Of a stretch of 64,000 nt of DNA, positions 50,364-57,999 are shown one piece after another. Both the position numbers and the translations under genes were made by a program. The notes beneath the pieces are model-generated. The model made no database searches and was not told the origin of the DNA. It saw nothing but the letters and a program-made list of their open reading frames with translations. Where the stretch lies: NCBI GenBank assembly GCA_945902805.1, contig CAMDMZ010000020.1:1-64000 (forward strand). The letters run 5' to 3'. The DNA comes from Propionivibrio dicarboxylicus. GTDB lineage: Bacteria; Pseudomonadota; Gammaproteobacteria; Burkholderiales; Rhodocyclaceae. Every line of letters begins with the position of its first letter. Within the stretch, counting starts at the first letter, position 1.

Positions 50364-50815
50364 GAGGCGAAGTCCGTGCGCCAGGTGGTGACGGAAAAGG
50401 AGTCTGATCCTCTGGCAGCAATTACTTTGATCTTGATGGTATTAGGGATGCCGTTCCACGTCGCGGGGTCATCCATCTCGACCTTGATGGTGTAGCCGGT
50501 CAAGCCGGCCGAGGTTCCGTCTGGTAGGCAAATATTTTGTTCTGCGGCATAGGCTGTCTTGTAATCGCGCACGTCGTCAGCGCTGCTGCGATTGCAGCCG
50601 GTAATGGTGCCACTGCCAATGGCGTAGGGCTTCTGCGTGATTTCTTCGGCCATGCCTTCGGCCAGACTGATCAATTGCTTACGCACCATGGGGTCTGCCG
50701 ACGACTTGATTACCGTGGTAAAGGCCGTGAGTACGCCGGCCAGACCCACGCCGATGATCACGATGGTGATGATCATTTCGACCAGGGTGAATCCGGAATT
50801 CAACTTACGGCGCAT
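50360..50815 (-). CDS. mshD: MSHA minor pilin MshD-like
   Basis: A 151-residue pseudopilin starting at the ATG at 50815 (MRRKLNSGFTLVEMIITIVIIGVG), with the G-F cleavage site and Glu. It overlaps mshC by 11 bp upstream and mshO by 4 bp downstream. The body has LAEGMAEEITQKPYA, typical of MshD/PilV-like proteins. The symbol rests on operon position. Confidence 0.78.
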   Translation of the reverse strand: MRRKLNSGFTLVEMIITIVIIGVGLAGVLTAFTTVIKSSADPMVRKQLISLAEGMAEEITQKPYAIGSGTITGCNRSSADDVRDYKTAYAAEQNICLPDGTSAGLTGYTIKVEMDDPATWNGIPNTIKIKVIAARGSDSFSVTTWRTDFAS

Positions 50816-51299
50816 CGGCAATGAACCCCGTGACGCCATTTACGAACACCCGCGAACCGTCGATGGTGGCGTCGATACTGGCGACAGTGCTACCGATTGC
50901 ATCCGAGGTGATGCGGCCGTCGCTTTGGAAGTATCGGTCCCCGGGCGCGGCGGCGAAAACACCGTTGGTGGAATCCGAACTCTCGAGTATGTGTGGTGTG
51001 CCGGTATTGTTGCCGGGAATGTTCAAGGCCACGCTATTGCATGCGCCGTTCTTGTCATCATCGATGGTTAAGGTCAACCGATCCGATGCAAACGTTGCGC
51101 ACACCATGCGCCGGTGACTCGTGGCCGTCTTTTGCGCAAAACGCAAGGCCGCAATCGTCTTGTCGCGAAACTCCACGGCCCGAAAAGCCGTCGCGCTGTT
51201 CATGCGGGGAATGGCGACTGCCGCCAGGATGCCGAGGATGACGATGATGGTGATCAATTCCACCATGGTGAATCCTGACGTGTGGCGACGGAAACGCAT
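50805..51299 (-). CDS. mshC: MSHA minor pilin MshC-like (GspH type)
   Basis: A 164-residue pseudopilin with SGFTMVELITIIVILGILAAVAIPR, then AFRAVEFRDKTIAALRFAQKTATSHRR, the GspH/FimT-like signature. It begins 3 bp after the mshQ-like stop. It probably primes assembly of the MSHA-type pilus tip with MshD and MshO. Confidence 0.8.
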   Translation of the reverse strand: MRFRRHTSGFTMVELITIIVILGILAAVAIPRMNSATAFRAVEFRDKTIAALRFAQKTATSHRRMVCATFASDRLTLTIDDDKNGACNSVALNIPGNNTGTPHILESSDSTNGVFAAAPGDRYFQSDGRITSDAIGSTVASIDATIDGSRVFVNGVTGFIADAP

Positions 51300-51302
51300 G
51301 GC

Positions 51303-54300
51303 TCAATAAAGCTCGCGGATGTGAATGGTCTTTTTGTGCTCAGCCGAGAAGATACCAAAAGTCGCTTTCGCGGAGGGGTTCTCGTTGTATGTTGTGCCAC
51401 CCCATTTCGATTGGAGCCAGGGCATAGTCGCAAGGTTCAGAGTCAACACACGGGTGCCGGCTAAGGAGGGAATGATCGGGATGTTGGTCGGTCCGGCAGA
51501 CAAGGTAGCCGGCAAAACAGGCGCCGGCCAGCCTGTTTGATCATAGGATGATGGCAGCCCCCCCAGCGCCGTTCCGGATGCGCCGGTGTCTTCCGTGTTT
51601 TTCACCCAGGATTTGCCGGTCCAGTATTGCGCTTCCACGGGAATTTGCAACGGGGAGACTGAGCCGTAGGCATTCGCGAGGCGAAGGCGACCAAAACGAA
51701 TTCTGGTCGCATTGCTCAGACTGGCGCCGCTGATCGCGACGCCATCAGGCTCGCTCAGGATGTTCGCTTTCAAGGCAAAGTTTTCATAGGATCCATCAAC
51801 CGTAGCAGTACGTAGGAATGCGGTCGTCGCATGGCCAACCGCGTATCGGCCATTGCTCCAGACAAATGCCGGAAGCACCGGATTCATGCGCGCAGACACA
51901 TTGACGGCCGTACCGCCGTTATCACCCGTGATGCTGAACGTACCCAGCGTGCCATAACCGGCGGTATAACGGGACGTCACAGACTCATTGAGACTTCTTG
52001 CTTCAAGGGCCAAGGTAATGCCCAGGGCAGGCTGACTCATATACGTAAAACCATTATGGGCGGGCGTCAGGGTTGTCGTATAGCTGAAATGATCCGGATA
52101 AAAGCGACCGAAGGGGCCAGTTGTCGCCGACCCGATCAAACATCCGTACATGCCACCGCTCAAGGTATTTGAAGTGCTGCCTGCGATGCAATCGGCAGGC
52201 TGATCTATGCTCGTGAAACTGTTGTCCGTGACAGCATCGGCGAGCATTGAAATTGTGCCGACATCGTGATACTGAAACGTGCCGCTTGCAGCTGCGCCTG
52301 TGCCTGCGCCGAAACTCCCGGTCAGCGTACCGGCCGGATTGCCGTTATGGTCCTGCACTTTGCTGCCATCGAGAGATGGCGTGCCCGTGTAACTGCCGGA
52401 TACACCACTGTTCGCCGTCATAGTGAAGTTATTTCCCGCTTTCAGCGTAGGCCCGCCAAGATTCGCCGTCACGGCGAAGGAATGGGGGCGAATGGCAAAG
52501 CTGTCGGTTGAACAGGCCTGCACCGCTGGCGTGCAATTCGGAGTCGCACAGGTAACTCTCACGTTGGCATTACTCTTGGCGAGGGCACTGGTCAGGGTGA
52601 CTGTTTTACGGCCAGTACCGGTAGTAAATGTCGGATTGGGAGACAGCGTGTGAAACGCCGGCCAGGCAGCGCAGGCGCCCCCTCCCGAGGGATCGACCAA
52701 CTCCACCAACACCGTTTCATTGAACCCGGTTTCCAGTGCGTTACTGGCATTAATGGCAGCCAAATCCAGGCTGAACGCGGTGCCAGCGAGCTTGGTTCTG
52801 ATGACACCCGTTATGGCCCCCGCTGCGGTGGTGGTTTCATACGCATTGAAGTCTGCAGGCGCGCAACCCGTTGAAGTAATCGTTATCGGGGTATTCTCGG
52901 AATCTGCTGAAAGCCCGTCGCTAACGTGCGCATTCAGAGTTCCCAATGGGTGTAACAACCCAAGCACCACTCGTGACTCGGCGCTGAACCGGTAGGTGGC
53001 TGATCCTGTATTGGGAGATCCCGGCGTCAAAGTGCCATGTCCGGTAATCAGGGACCAATTTCCCCGGCCATCCGATGTGCTGAGCGCGATCGTATTGTTG
53101 TTGATGAATACGTTATGCGTCGATGTATGCGAGTCAATCGTGACCGGCAACACTTGGCAACTGCTGCCCGATCCGCTGCTCGTAATGGCGTAGTGATCGA
53201 GACAATCCGAATTTAGACTCATCAAAGATGCCACGCCCTGCTGGGAAAGTTCGTAGTTGTAGATACGTATTTCATCGATCACGGCATCGGCGGACCGCCC
53301 CGTGCCGTTGAGGCCGGTGTAACTGCTACGGTTGTCACCAAAGTAAAGCGTACCTAACTGCGAGGAAATACTGGTCGTCGTGGACGTGAAGGTTTGTTGG
53401 GCCCTCTGTACGCCATCGACATACACCGTTACCTTGTTGTTGTTTGCCGTGATCATTGGGTTGAAGTTCCAGCTCACCGCGATGTGCTTCCAGACGTTGG
53501 CCGCAGTGGCAATGGCAGCTGTCTCGGCGATGCGATCGGCACCGGTACTATCCCGAACGACAAATCTTAACTTGCCGTTGCTCTGGCGCACGACGAAAAA
53601 CCATTGGTTATTGACAATGGTGGCATCCAGCAACTGGGCATCTTTGATACTTGCGCCAGACCATGCGCTCTTGGCCTTATACCAGAATGCAATCGTTCCC
53701 GCGCTGCCGATATCAGTCGAAACATTGACGCCACTGTCGATGGCATCAATATTGTTCGTATTGGCATTCGAGGGTATGTCAGCACCAAGACACACCTTGG
53801 CCATCGATACGGTATTGACGCCTCCGATCGGGGAACCATGCTGGTTGCTGCCGCTACTGTCGATGACGGAATTGGCGCCACTCCAGTTGGACTGTTCCAT
53901 CAGGTATTCGACGAGAGGATGCGGCACGAAAAAACGAATCGCAAAATTTTGCGCCGGGAAGCCGGTAGTGGGCACATCGAAATTCGAGGTGGAAAGCTGG
54001 TAACCGACCTGACCGGCTGTTGCAGCCGGACCAGCAACGTAAGGTCCATACTGATAAACAAAATCGCCATCTTCCTGGATGATGATCTGGATATCGTAGG
54101 CGCCTTTGGCGCCTGACGAAACCCACTCCGGCACGCCCTTCCAACTCACCACGAAGCGGCGATTCGGGGCTGTGCCGACCGTGGCGAAACTCACATAACA
54201 GGGATTGTTGGCTGCCGTCACGCCATCCGCGCATACCGTTGTGTATCCAGAGCGCTTCGGCGTCGGATCGAGGTCGTTGCCGTACAAACGCATCACATAG

Positions 54301-54692
54301 TTCAGTCCAGCATTCGGAATGGGGAGTTGCGTAACGGGACTGCCTGCTCCGCAAGTTGTGTTGTCCCATGGAATGGCGTTGTTGATCAGATGGATACGGC
54401 CGTTGCTCTGGATACGTACGGAATCGAATACCTTGTCGCCAAACAGGAAGTTGAACCCCATCGGGATCTTGTCGCTGATGTTGTCGTCGACGGTCGGCAA
54501 ACTAGTTGCGCAGCCGAATCCGCTGTTGAATTTATACGGAGTCGTCGTGGCGCCGACCCGGGTATGGGTCGAAGGGTCGATCCAATTAAACGTCGTGACA
54601 GCGCTGGCATAAGTGCCGGCATGAACCGTCACATGAAACAGGCCAGCAATGACCAGCAGAAGAAAACCGAAGGCAGAAAACGATTTATTCAT
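51303..54692 (-). CDS. mshQ: Large MshQ-like secreted adhesin (LamG and DUF6701 regions)
   Basis: A 1129-residue exported protein with a signal peptide (FGFLLLVIAGLFHVTVHA). Residues about 30-265 resemble a beta-rich nidogen-like region. Residues about 270-500 resemble a LamG/concanavalin module (WYKAKSAWSG, LYFGDNRSSYTG, IDEIRIYNYELSQQGV). A Thr/Ser-rich C-terminal half resembles MshQ/DUF6701. It is probably displayed with the MSHA pilus as an adhesin. Unlike the mshOPQ order I recall from Vibrio/Shewanella, it comes first in the operon. A dispersed 25-bp motif lies 16 bp before the start. Domain calls are by eye. Confidence 0.78.
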   Translation of the reverse strand: MNKSFSAFGFLLLVIAGLFHVTVHAGTYASAVTTFNWIDPSTHTRVGATTTPYKFNSGFGCATSLPTVDDNISDKIPMGFNFLFGDKVFDSVRIQSNGRIHLINNAIPWDNTTCGAGSPVTQLPIPNAGLNYVMRLYGNDLDPTPKRSGYTTVCADGVTAANNPCYVSFATVGTAPNRRFVVSWKGVPEWVSSGAKGAYDIQIIIQEDGDFVYQYGPYVAGPAATAGQVGYQLSTSNFDVPTTGFPAQNFAIRFFVPHPLVEYLMEQSNWSGANSVIDSSGSNQHGSPIGGVNTVSMAKVCLGADIPSNANTNNIDAIDSGVNVSTDIGSAGTIAFWYKAKSAWSGASIKDAQLLDATIVNNQWFFVVRQSNGKLRFVVRDSTGADRIAETAAIATAANVWKHIAVSWNFNPMITANNNKVTVYVDGVQRAQQTFTSTTTSISSQLGTLYFGDNRSSYTGLNGTGRSADAVIDEIRIYNYELSQQGVASLMSLNSDCLDHYAITSSGSGSSCQVLPVTIDSHTSTHNVFINNNTIALSTSDGRGNWSLITGHGTLTPGSPNTGSATYRFSAESRVVLGLLHPLGTLNAHVSDGLSADSENTPITITSTGCAPADFNAYETTTAAGAITGVIRTKLAGTAFSLDLAAINASNALETGFNETVLVELVDPSGGGACAAWPAFHTLSPNPTFTTGTGRKTVTLTSALAKSNANVRVTCATPNCTPAVQACSTDSFAIRPHSFAVTANLGGPTLKAGNNFTMTANSGVSGSYTGTPSLDGSKVQDHNGNPAGTLTGSFGAGTGAAASGTFQYHDVGTISMLADAVTDNSFTSIDQPADCIAGSTSNTLSGGMYGCLIGSATTGPFGRFYPDHFSYTTTLTPAHNGFTYMSQPALGITLALEARSLNESVTSRYTAGYGTLGTFSITGDNGGTAVNVSARMNPVLPAFVWSNGRYAVGHATTAFLRTATVDGSYENFALKANILSEPDGVAISGASLSNATRIRFGRLRLANAYGSVSPLQIPVEAQYWTGKSWVKNTEDTGASGTALGGLPSSYDQTGWPAPVLPATLSAGPTNIPIIPSLAGTRVLTLNLATMPWLQSKWGGTTYNENPSAKATFGIFSAEHKKTIHIRELY

Positions 54693-54707
54693 GGTGAGAC
54701 TCAGGAG

Positions 54708-54732
54708 AAAAAGTCGGTGCTGGCGCTACGGC
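54708..54732 (-). repeat. Dispersed 25-bp motif, copy 14 (2 mismatches)
   Basis: Minus orientation, T-tract 15 bp before the mshQ-like ATG, in the 48-bp gap after the Uma2 gene. Confidence 0.85.
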
Positions 54733-54740
54733 ACGATGGT

Positions 54741-55343
54741 TCAGGACTTGTCGACGGCACCGACCACCCGCTCCCACTCGATCACGATGTCAGGGAGGAT
54801 GCTGACTGCCGTCTGGCCGCTAAGCTCGATGATCTCGGCAGGCCCGAAGCGGCGAGGTTCAACCTGCCGGTAGATCGTGGCGATGCGGTCAGTCGGATGT
54901 ACCAGCCAGAATTCGCGCACACCGCTGCGCTCGTAGAGGGCGCGCTTGGTGCGGTGGTCGTAGCTGGCGGTGGCGGGGGAAAGGACCTCGACGATCCAGT
55001 CCGGCGCACCTCGGCAGCCTTTGTCGTCAAGCTTGGCCGGGTCGCAGACGACCGACAGATCGGGCTGCACGACGGTGTCGAGGGTGTCGTCCTGCTCATC
55101 GCCTTTCGGCAGGCGTACATCAAAGGGGGCGATGTACGCTTCGCAGGTTTTTCCTTCCAGAGCATCGGCTGCTTGGCGAAAGATGTTGCCAAGCGCTTTT
55201 TGGTGCAGTCGCAAGGGCGCTGGTCCCATGGCGTAGGCCATGCCGTCGATGAGTTCCCAGCGCTCGTCGGTGGGCCAGGCACGGTAGTCGGCGTAGGTGT
55301 GGCGGTGGTTGTGGTCGTCGTCGCGGCGCTTTGGCAGGCTCAT
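54741..55343 (-). CDS. Uma2-family PD-(D/E)XK nuclease-like protein (2)
   Basis: A 200-residue DUF820/Uma2 protein: YADYRAWPTDERWELIDGMAYAM at the start, QPDLSVVCD near 92, DWIVEVLSPATASYDHRTKRALYERSGVREFWLVHP near 114-148 with the nuclease-like Asp, Glu and Lys. It differs clearly from the copy at 46.7 kb, so this is not a recent duplication. Function unknown. Confidence 0.85.
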   Translation of the reverse strand: MSLPKRRDDDHNHRHTYADYRAWPTDERWELIDGMAYAMGPAPLRLHQKALGNIFRQAADALEGKTCEAYIAPFDVRLPKGDEQDDTLDTVVQPDLSVVCDPAKLDDKGCRGAPDWIVEVLSPATASYDHRTKRALYERSGVREFWLVHPTDRIATIYRQVEPRRFGPAEIIELSGQTAVSILPDIVIEWERVVGAVDKS

Positions 55344-55376
55344 GGTGCGTGTTCTCGGTGGCTGAACGGGAATTTA

Positions 55377-55552
55377 TTATGCGCCCTTACCGGGCTTGCC
55401 GCCCGCCACAACAGTCGCCCCGCATCTTCGTAGATGTTTGTAGATGTCGTCGAGCGCAAAAGCGACCAAGGCGTTGCAGCAGGCGACATCGGGGTACTCT
55501 TCGGGCGAGAGTTGCTGCTCAAATCGGCACACGGTTTTGTTCTCATGGCTCC
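55377..55552 (-). other. Gap with a possible degraded coding remnant
   Basis: Between the Uma2 gene and the second HEPN gene no intact gene is visible. One minus-strand frame without a start codon reads SHENKTVCRFEQQLSPEEYP, then PDVACCNALVAFALDDIYKHL-like sequence and stops at TAATAA. The composition looks coding, but no family was recognised. A dispersed motif sits at its upstream edge. Confidence 0.2.
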
Positions 55553-55577
55553 AAAAGGTCGGTGCTGGTGGAACGGC
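55553..55577 (-). repeat. Dispersed 25-bp motif, copy 15 (3 mismatches)
   Basis: Minus orientation in the gap between the second Uma2 gene and the second HEPN gene. Confidence 0.65.
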
Positions 55578-55629
55578 GAGATGGATCGCAATGCGCTGCT
55601 ACTGTTGTTTGATCTTTTGACGCGGTGGG

Positions 55630-56115
55630 TCAGGCGTTCAGCCAACCACGTTGATTGATGTCAGCACGCATCGCTTGCGTGGCACGGACGAGCGTTCCGA
55701 CAAATTCATGACCGGTCTGAAGTGCGCTGGCTAGAATCGCGGGATCTTCAATGTATTCATGCACCATCTGGTTCCGTAACTGACGCATGGTCAGCCACAG
55801 TTCTGCCGATTCGATGTAACCGAGGCGCTCTGCACGATCAAGGTTGTCAAGCTGGGCTCCAACGCGTTCCCCCAATGCCGAAAGCAGTGCGGGTAAGAGC
55901 TTGTCAGCCAGGGTGTCCTGCAGTCGGCCAAACCGCCCGACAAAAGCTTCGACTCGTTCGGCAAGCTCGATGTCATCCTCCAGTCGGTTCGCGCGATCTT
56001 CGTCAAACGACTCGGTGAAGAGCCGCTGGTCGGTCAGTTGCAGATGACGGCATTCTTTGTCAGCAACTCGGACAAGGAATCGTAGCCTGGCCAGTGCTTT
56101 TTCCGGTGGCGTCAC
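55630..56115 (-). CDS. HEPN-domain toxin of an MNT/HEPN pair (HepT-like, 2)
   Basis: A 161-residue helical protein with the complete HEPN motif RX4HxY as RNQMVHEYI near 115, including the Tyr that MntA-type antitoxins AMPylate. It overlaps the MNT gene by 4 bp (ATGA). A type VII toxin-antitoxin RNase role is inferred from motif and pairing. It differs in length and sequence from the pair at 48.0-48.8 kb. Confidence 0.8.
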   Translation of the reverse strand: MTPPEKALARLRFLVRVADKECRHLQLTDQRLFTESFDEDRANRLEDDIELAERVEAFVGRFGRLQDTLADKLLPALLSALGERVGAQLDNLDRAERLGYIESAELWLTMRQLRNQMVHEYIEDPAILASALQTGHEFVGTLVRATQAMRADINQRGWLNA

Positions 56116-56408
56116 AGCAACGCACCTTCGAACGCATGTTGGTGTATCGGCAGGCTCATCAGGTTGGGTGCCGAAAGGACAACATCCACATTGCGCCCAC
56201 CCAGCGCACGAATAAGGCGGGCGGAAATACGGGCGGATAGTAGCGCCGGGTTATTTGCCGGGAGCGGCAATTGCACCAATAGATCGATATCTCCACCGCG
56301 CGCTTCGTCGTCCAGGCGCGAGCCGAACAGACGAACATTGGCGGCGTCCCCCGCTTCTTCGCGGATAACGCGGCGTATGGTGTCGGATTGTTCTGTGGTG
56401 AGACGCAT
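56112..56408 (-). CDS. MNT-type nucleotidyltransferase antitoxin (MntA-like, 2)
   Basis: A 98-residue minimal nucleotidyltransferase with VRLFGSRLDDEARGGDIDLLVQL near 25-47 (GSR then D-x-D) and a C-terminal NVDVVLSAP strand that usually carries the third acidic residue. It directly precedes and overlaps the HEPN gene. The 206 bp upstream, toward the FecR gene, hold no further gene. Confidence 0.85.
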   Translation of the reverse strand: MRLTTEQSDTIRRVIREEAGDAANVRLFGSRLDDEARGGDIDLLVQLPLPANNPALLSARISARLIRALGGRNVDVVLSAPNLMSLPIHQHAFEGALL

Positions 56409-56614
56409 GATCGGCTTAATGCTCTGTTCAACGACCCGATGAGACGGTTCTTAAGGATTCCTAACGTATTTCGGCAGATTCTACGCTGCGCAAAAGCGTG
56501 TCTGCATTTAGGCTACCCCGCGCGTTATTGGACTACTCGTTCAGAATTGCCAATAGATTTGTTCCTGCCCTTATACTTGATTCCCAATTGGTGTTATCGA
56601 ATGGAAGCTCCATC

Positions 56615-57979
56615 ATGATCGCTCATTCTCGGCACGGCATCACCCTGCATGCGTTGGTCAGCACTGTTGACCGCGTGAAATCCCGTTGGCTGGCCAGCCT
56701 GTGTTTGGCGCTAGGTATGCTGGTCATGGCACAAATTTCGGCCTTCGCCGCGACCGCCACGACCGACGCGGCGGCTGATAGCCAATTTGCTACCGTCCAT
56801 CGCCTGCGCGGCGTGGTCACGGCGGGTACGCCGAGTGGCGCTGACCGCAGTCTGCGCGAAGGCGATCGCGTCTTTATTGGGGAGAAGGTACGCGCGTCGG
56901 CGACGTCTGAAGCGGTGCTGCGCACACTCGATGCCGGCATGGTGGCGTTGCGGCCGGGTGCGGAATTCGTGGTTCAGGGCTTTAAGGCGCAGGGTGACAA
57001 GAGCGACAACATGGCGCTGCGTTTGCTGACCGGTTCCTTGCGCATCATCACTGGCTGGATCGGCCGCTCCAATCCGTCGGCCCACCAGATCATCACGCCG
57101 TCGGCCACCATCGGTATCCGTGGCACCGATCATGAGCCCTTTGTATTGACTACCGACCAGCCGGCGAGCGGATCGGCCAAGCCGTATCGGGCTGGAACGT
57201 ACGACAAGGTGAATCGCGGCGGCACCCTGCTGAGTGCCGGCGGCCAGGATCTGTCAATCGAGCCGGGCCGGGTCGGTTTTTCGCGTGCCGAATCCAGCAC
57301 GCAACGCAGCCGCGCTTTGATGACGCTGCTGTTGCCGGTGTTGCTGGATAAGGTGCCGGAGTTCTATGTGCCCGGGGCTTTCGATGGCGAACTGGATCGT
57401 TTTTCCGAAAACGCGGATGCTTTGGCCGAGGCCGAAATGGACAAGAAGCTGAACCCGGCCACGTCGGCCGCCAAAGCTCCGGCGGCGGCTTCGGTGGCGG
57501 CGACACCTGCCGCTCCTGTCGCGGCGGCAACCGCGCCTTCCCCCGAGCCGCGTTTCAGCGGCAAGTGCGTTCCCGCCGCGATTGCCAAATCATGGGTCAA
57601 CACCCTTGACGATGCGATCACGCGCAAGGACGCGACCACCATCCTGGGTCAGTTTGCCTCCGATGTGGCGGTAAAAGCCATTGTGCGCAAGGCCGATGGC
57701 AGCCTGACAGAAGTTGATTTCACGCGCGATGAACTGGTGAAGAGCACGTTGTCGACGGTGAACCAACTGGAGGGTTACCAGCATCGGCGGATTTCCATCG
57801 ACGCCAAGAAGAGTCCGGCGGCCAAGTCGGGCTGTGGGCCGCTACTGGTGAAATCGGTCGTGCTGGAACAGGGCAAGCTTTCCGGCAAACCGTATCGCTT
57901 CGAATCGACCGAGGACTATGTATTGGAACTGCGCGATGGCAAGTGGCTGGCGACGAAAGCTGAATCGGCCCAGCGTTAG
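56615..57979 (+). CDS. FecR-domain periplasmic protein
   Basis: A 454-residue exported protein. The N-terminal signal (ASLCLALGMLVMAQISAFAA) is followed by a FecR-type domain (HRLRGVVTAGTPSGADRSLR, GDRVFIGEKVRASATSEAVL and TPSATIGIRGTDHEPFV). Next is an Ala/Pro-rich linker (about 285-320), then a C-terminal NTF2/SnoaL-like region (WVNTLDDAITRKDATTILGQ, and LRDGKWLATKAES). No sigma factor or TonB receptor is adjacent, so a classical FecIRA role is not supported. The ATG at 56615 is chosen for the following signal peptide and the GGAAG upstream. Confidence 0.8.
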   Translation: MIAHSRHGITLHALVSTVDRVKSRWLASLCLALGMLVMAQISAFAATATTDAAADSQFATVHRLRGVVTAGTPSGADRSLREGDRVFIGEKVRASATSEAVLRTLDAGMVALRPGAEFVVQGFKAQGDKSDNMALRLLTGSLRIITGWIGRSNPSAHQIITPSATIGIRGTDHEPFVLTTDQPASGSAKPYRAGTYDKVNRGGTLLSAGGQDLSIEPGRVGFSRAESSTQRSRALMTLLLPVLLDKVPEFYVPGAFDGELDRFSENADALAEAEMDKKLNPATSAAKAPAAASVAATPAAPVAAATAPSPEPRFSGKCVPAAIAKSWVNTLDDAITRKDATTILGQFASDVAVKAIVRKADGSLTEVDFTRDELVKSTLSTVNQLEGYQHRRISIDAKKSPAAKSGCGPLLVKSVVLEQGKLSGKPYRFESTEDYVLELRDGKWLATKAESAQR

Positions 57980-57999
57980 ACCAACTTGCCCTTGCGACC

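Noticed and set aside
54327-55433. Plus-strand frame of 368 codons across mshQ and Uma2
   Set aside because: It spans two real minus-strand genes and the gap between them; no recognisable domain.
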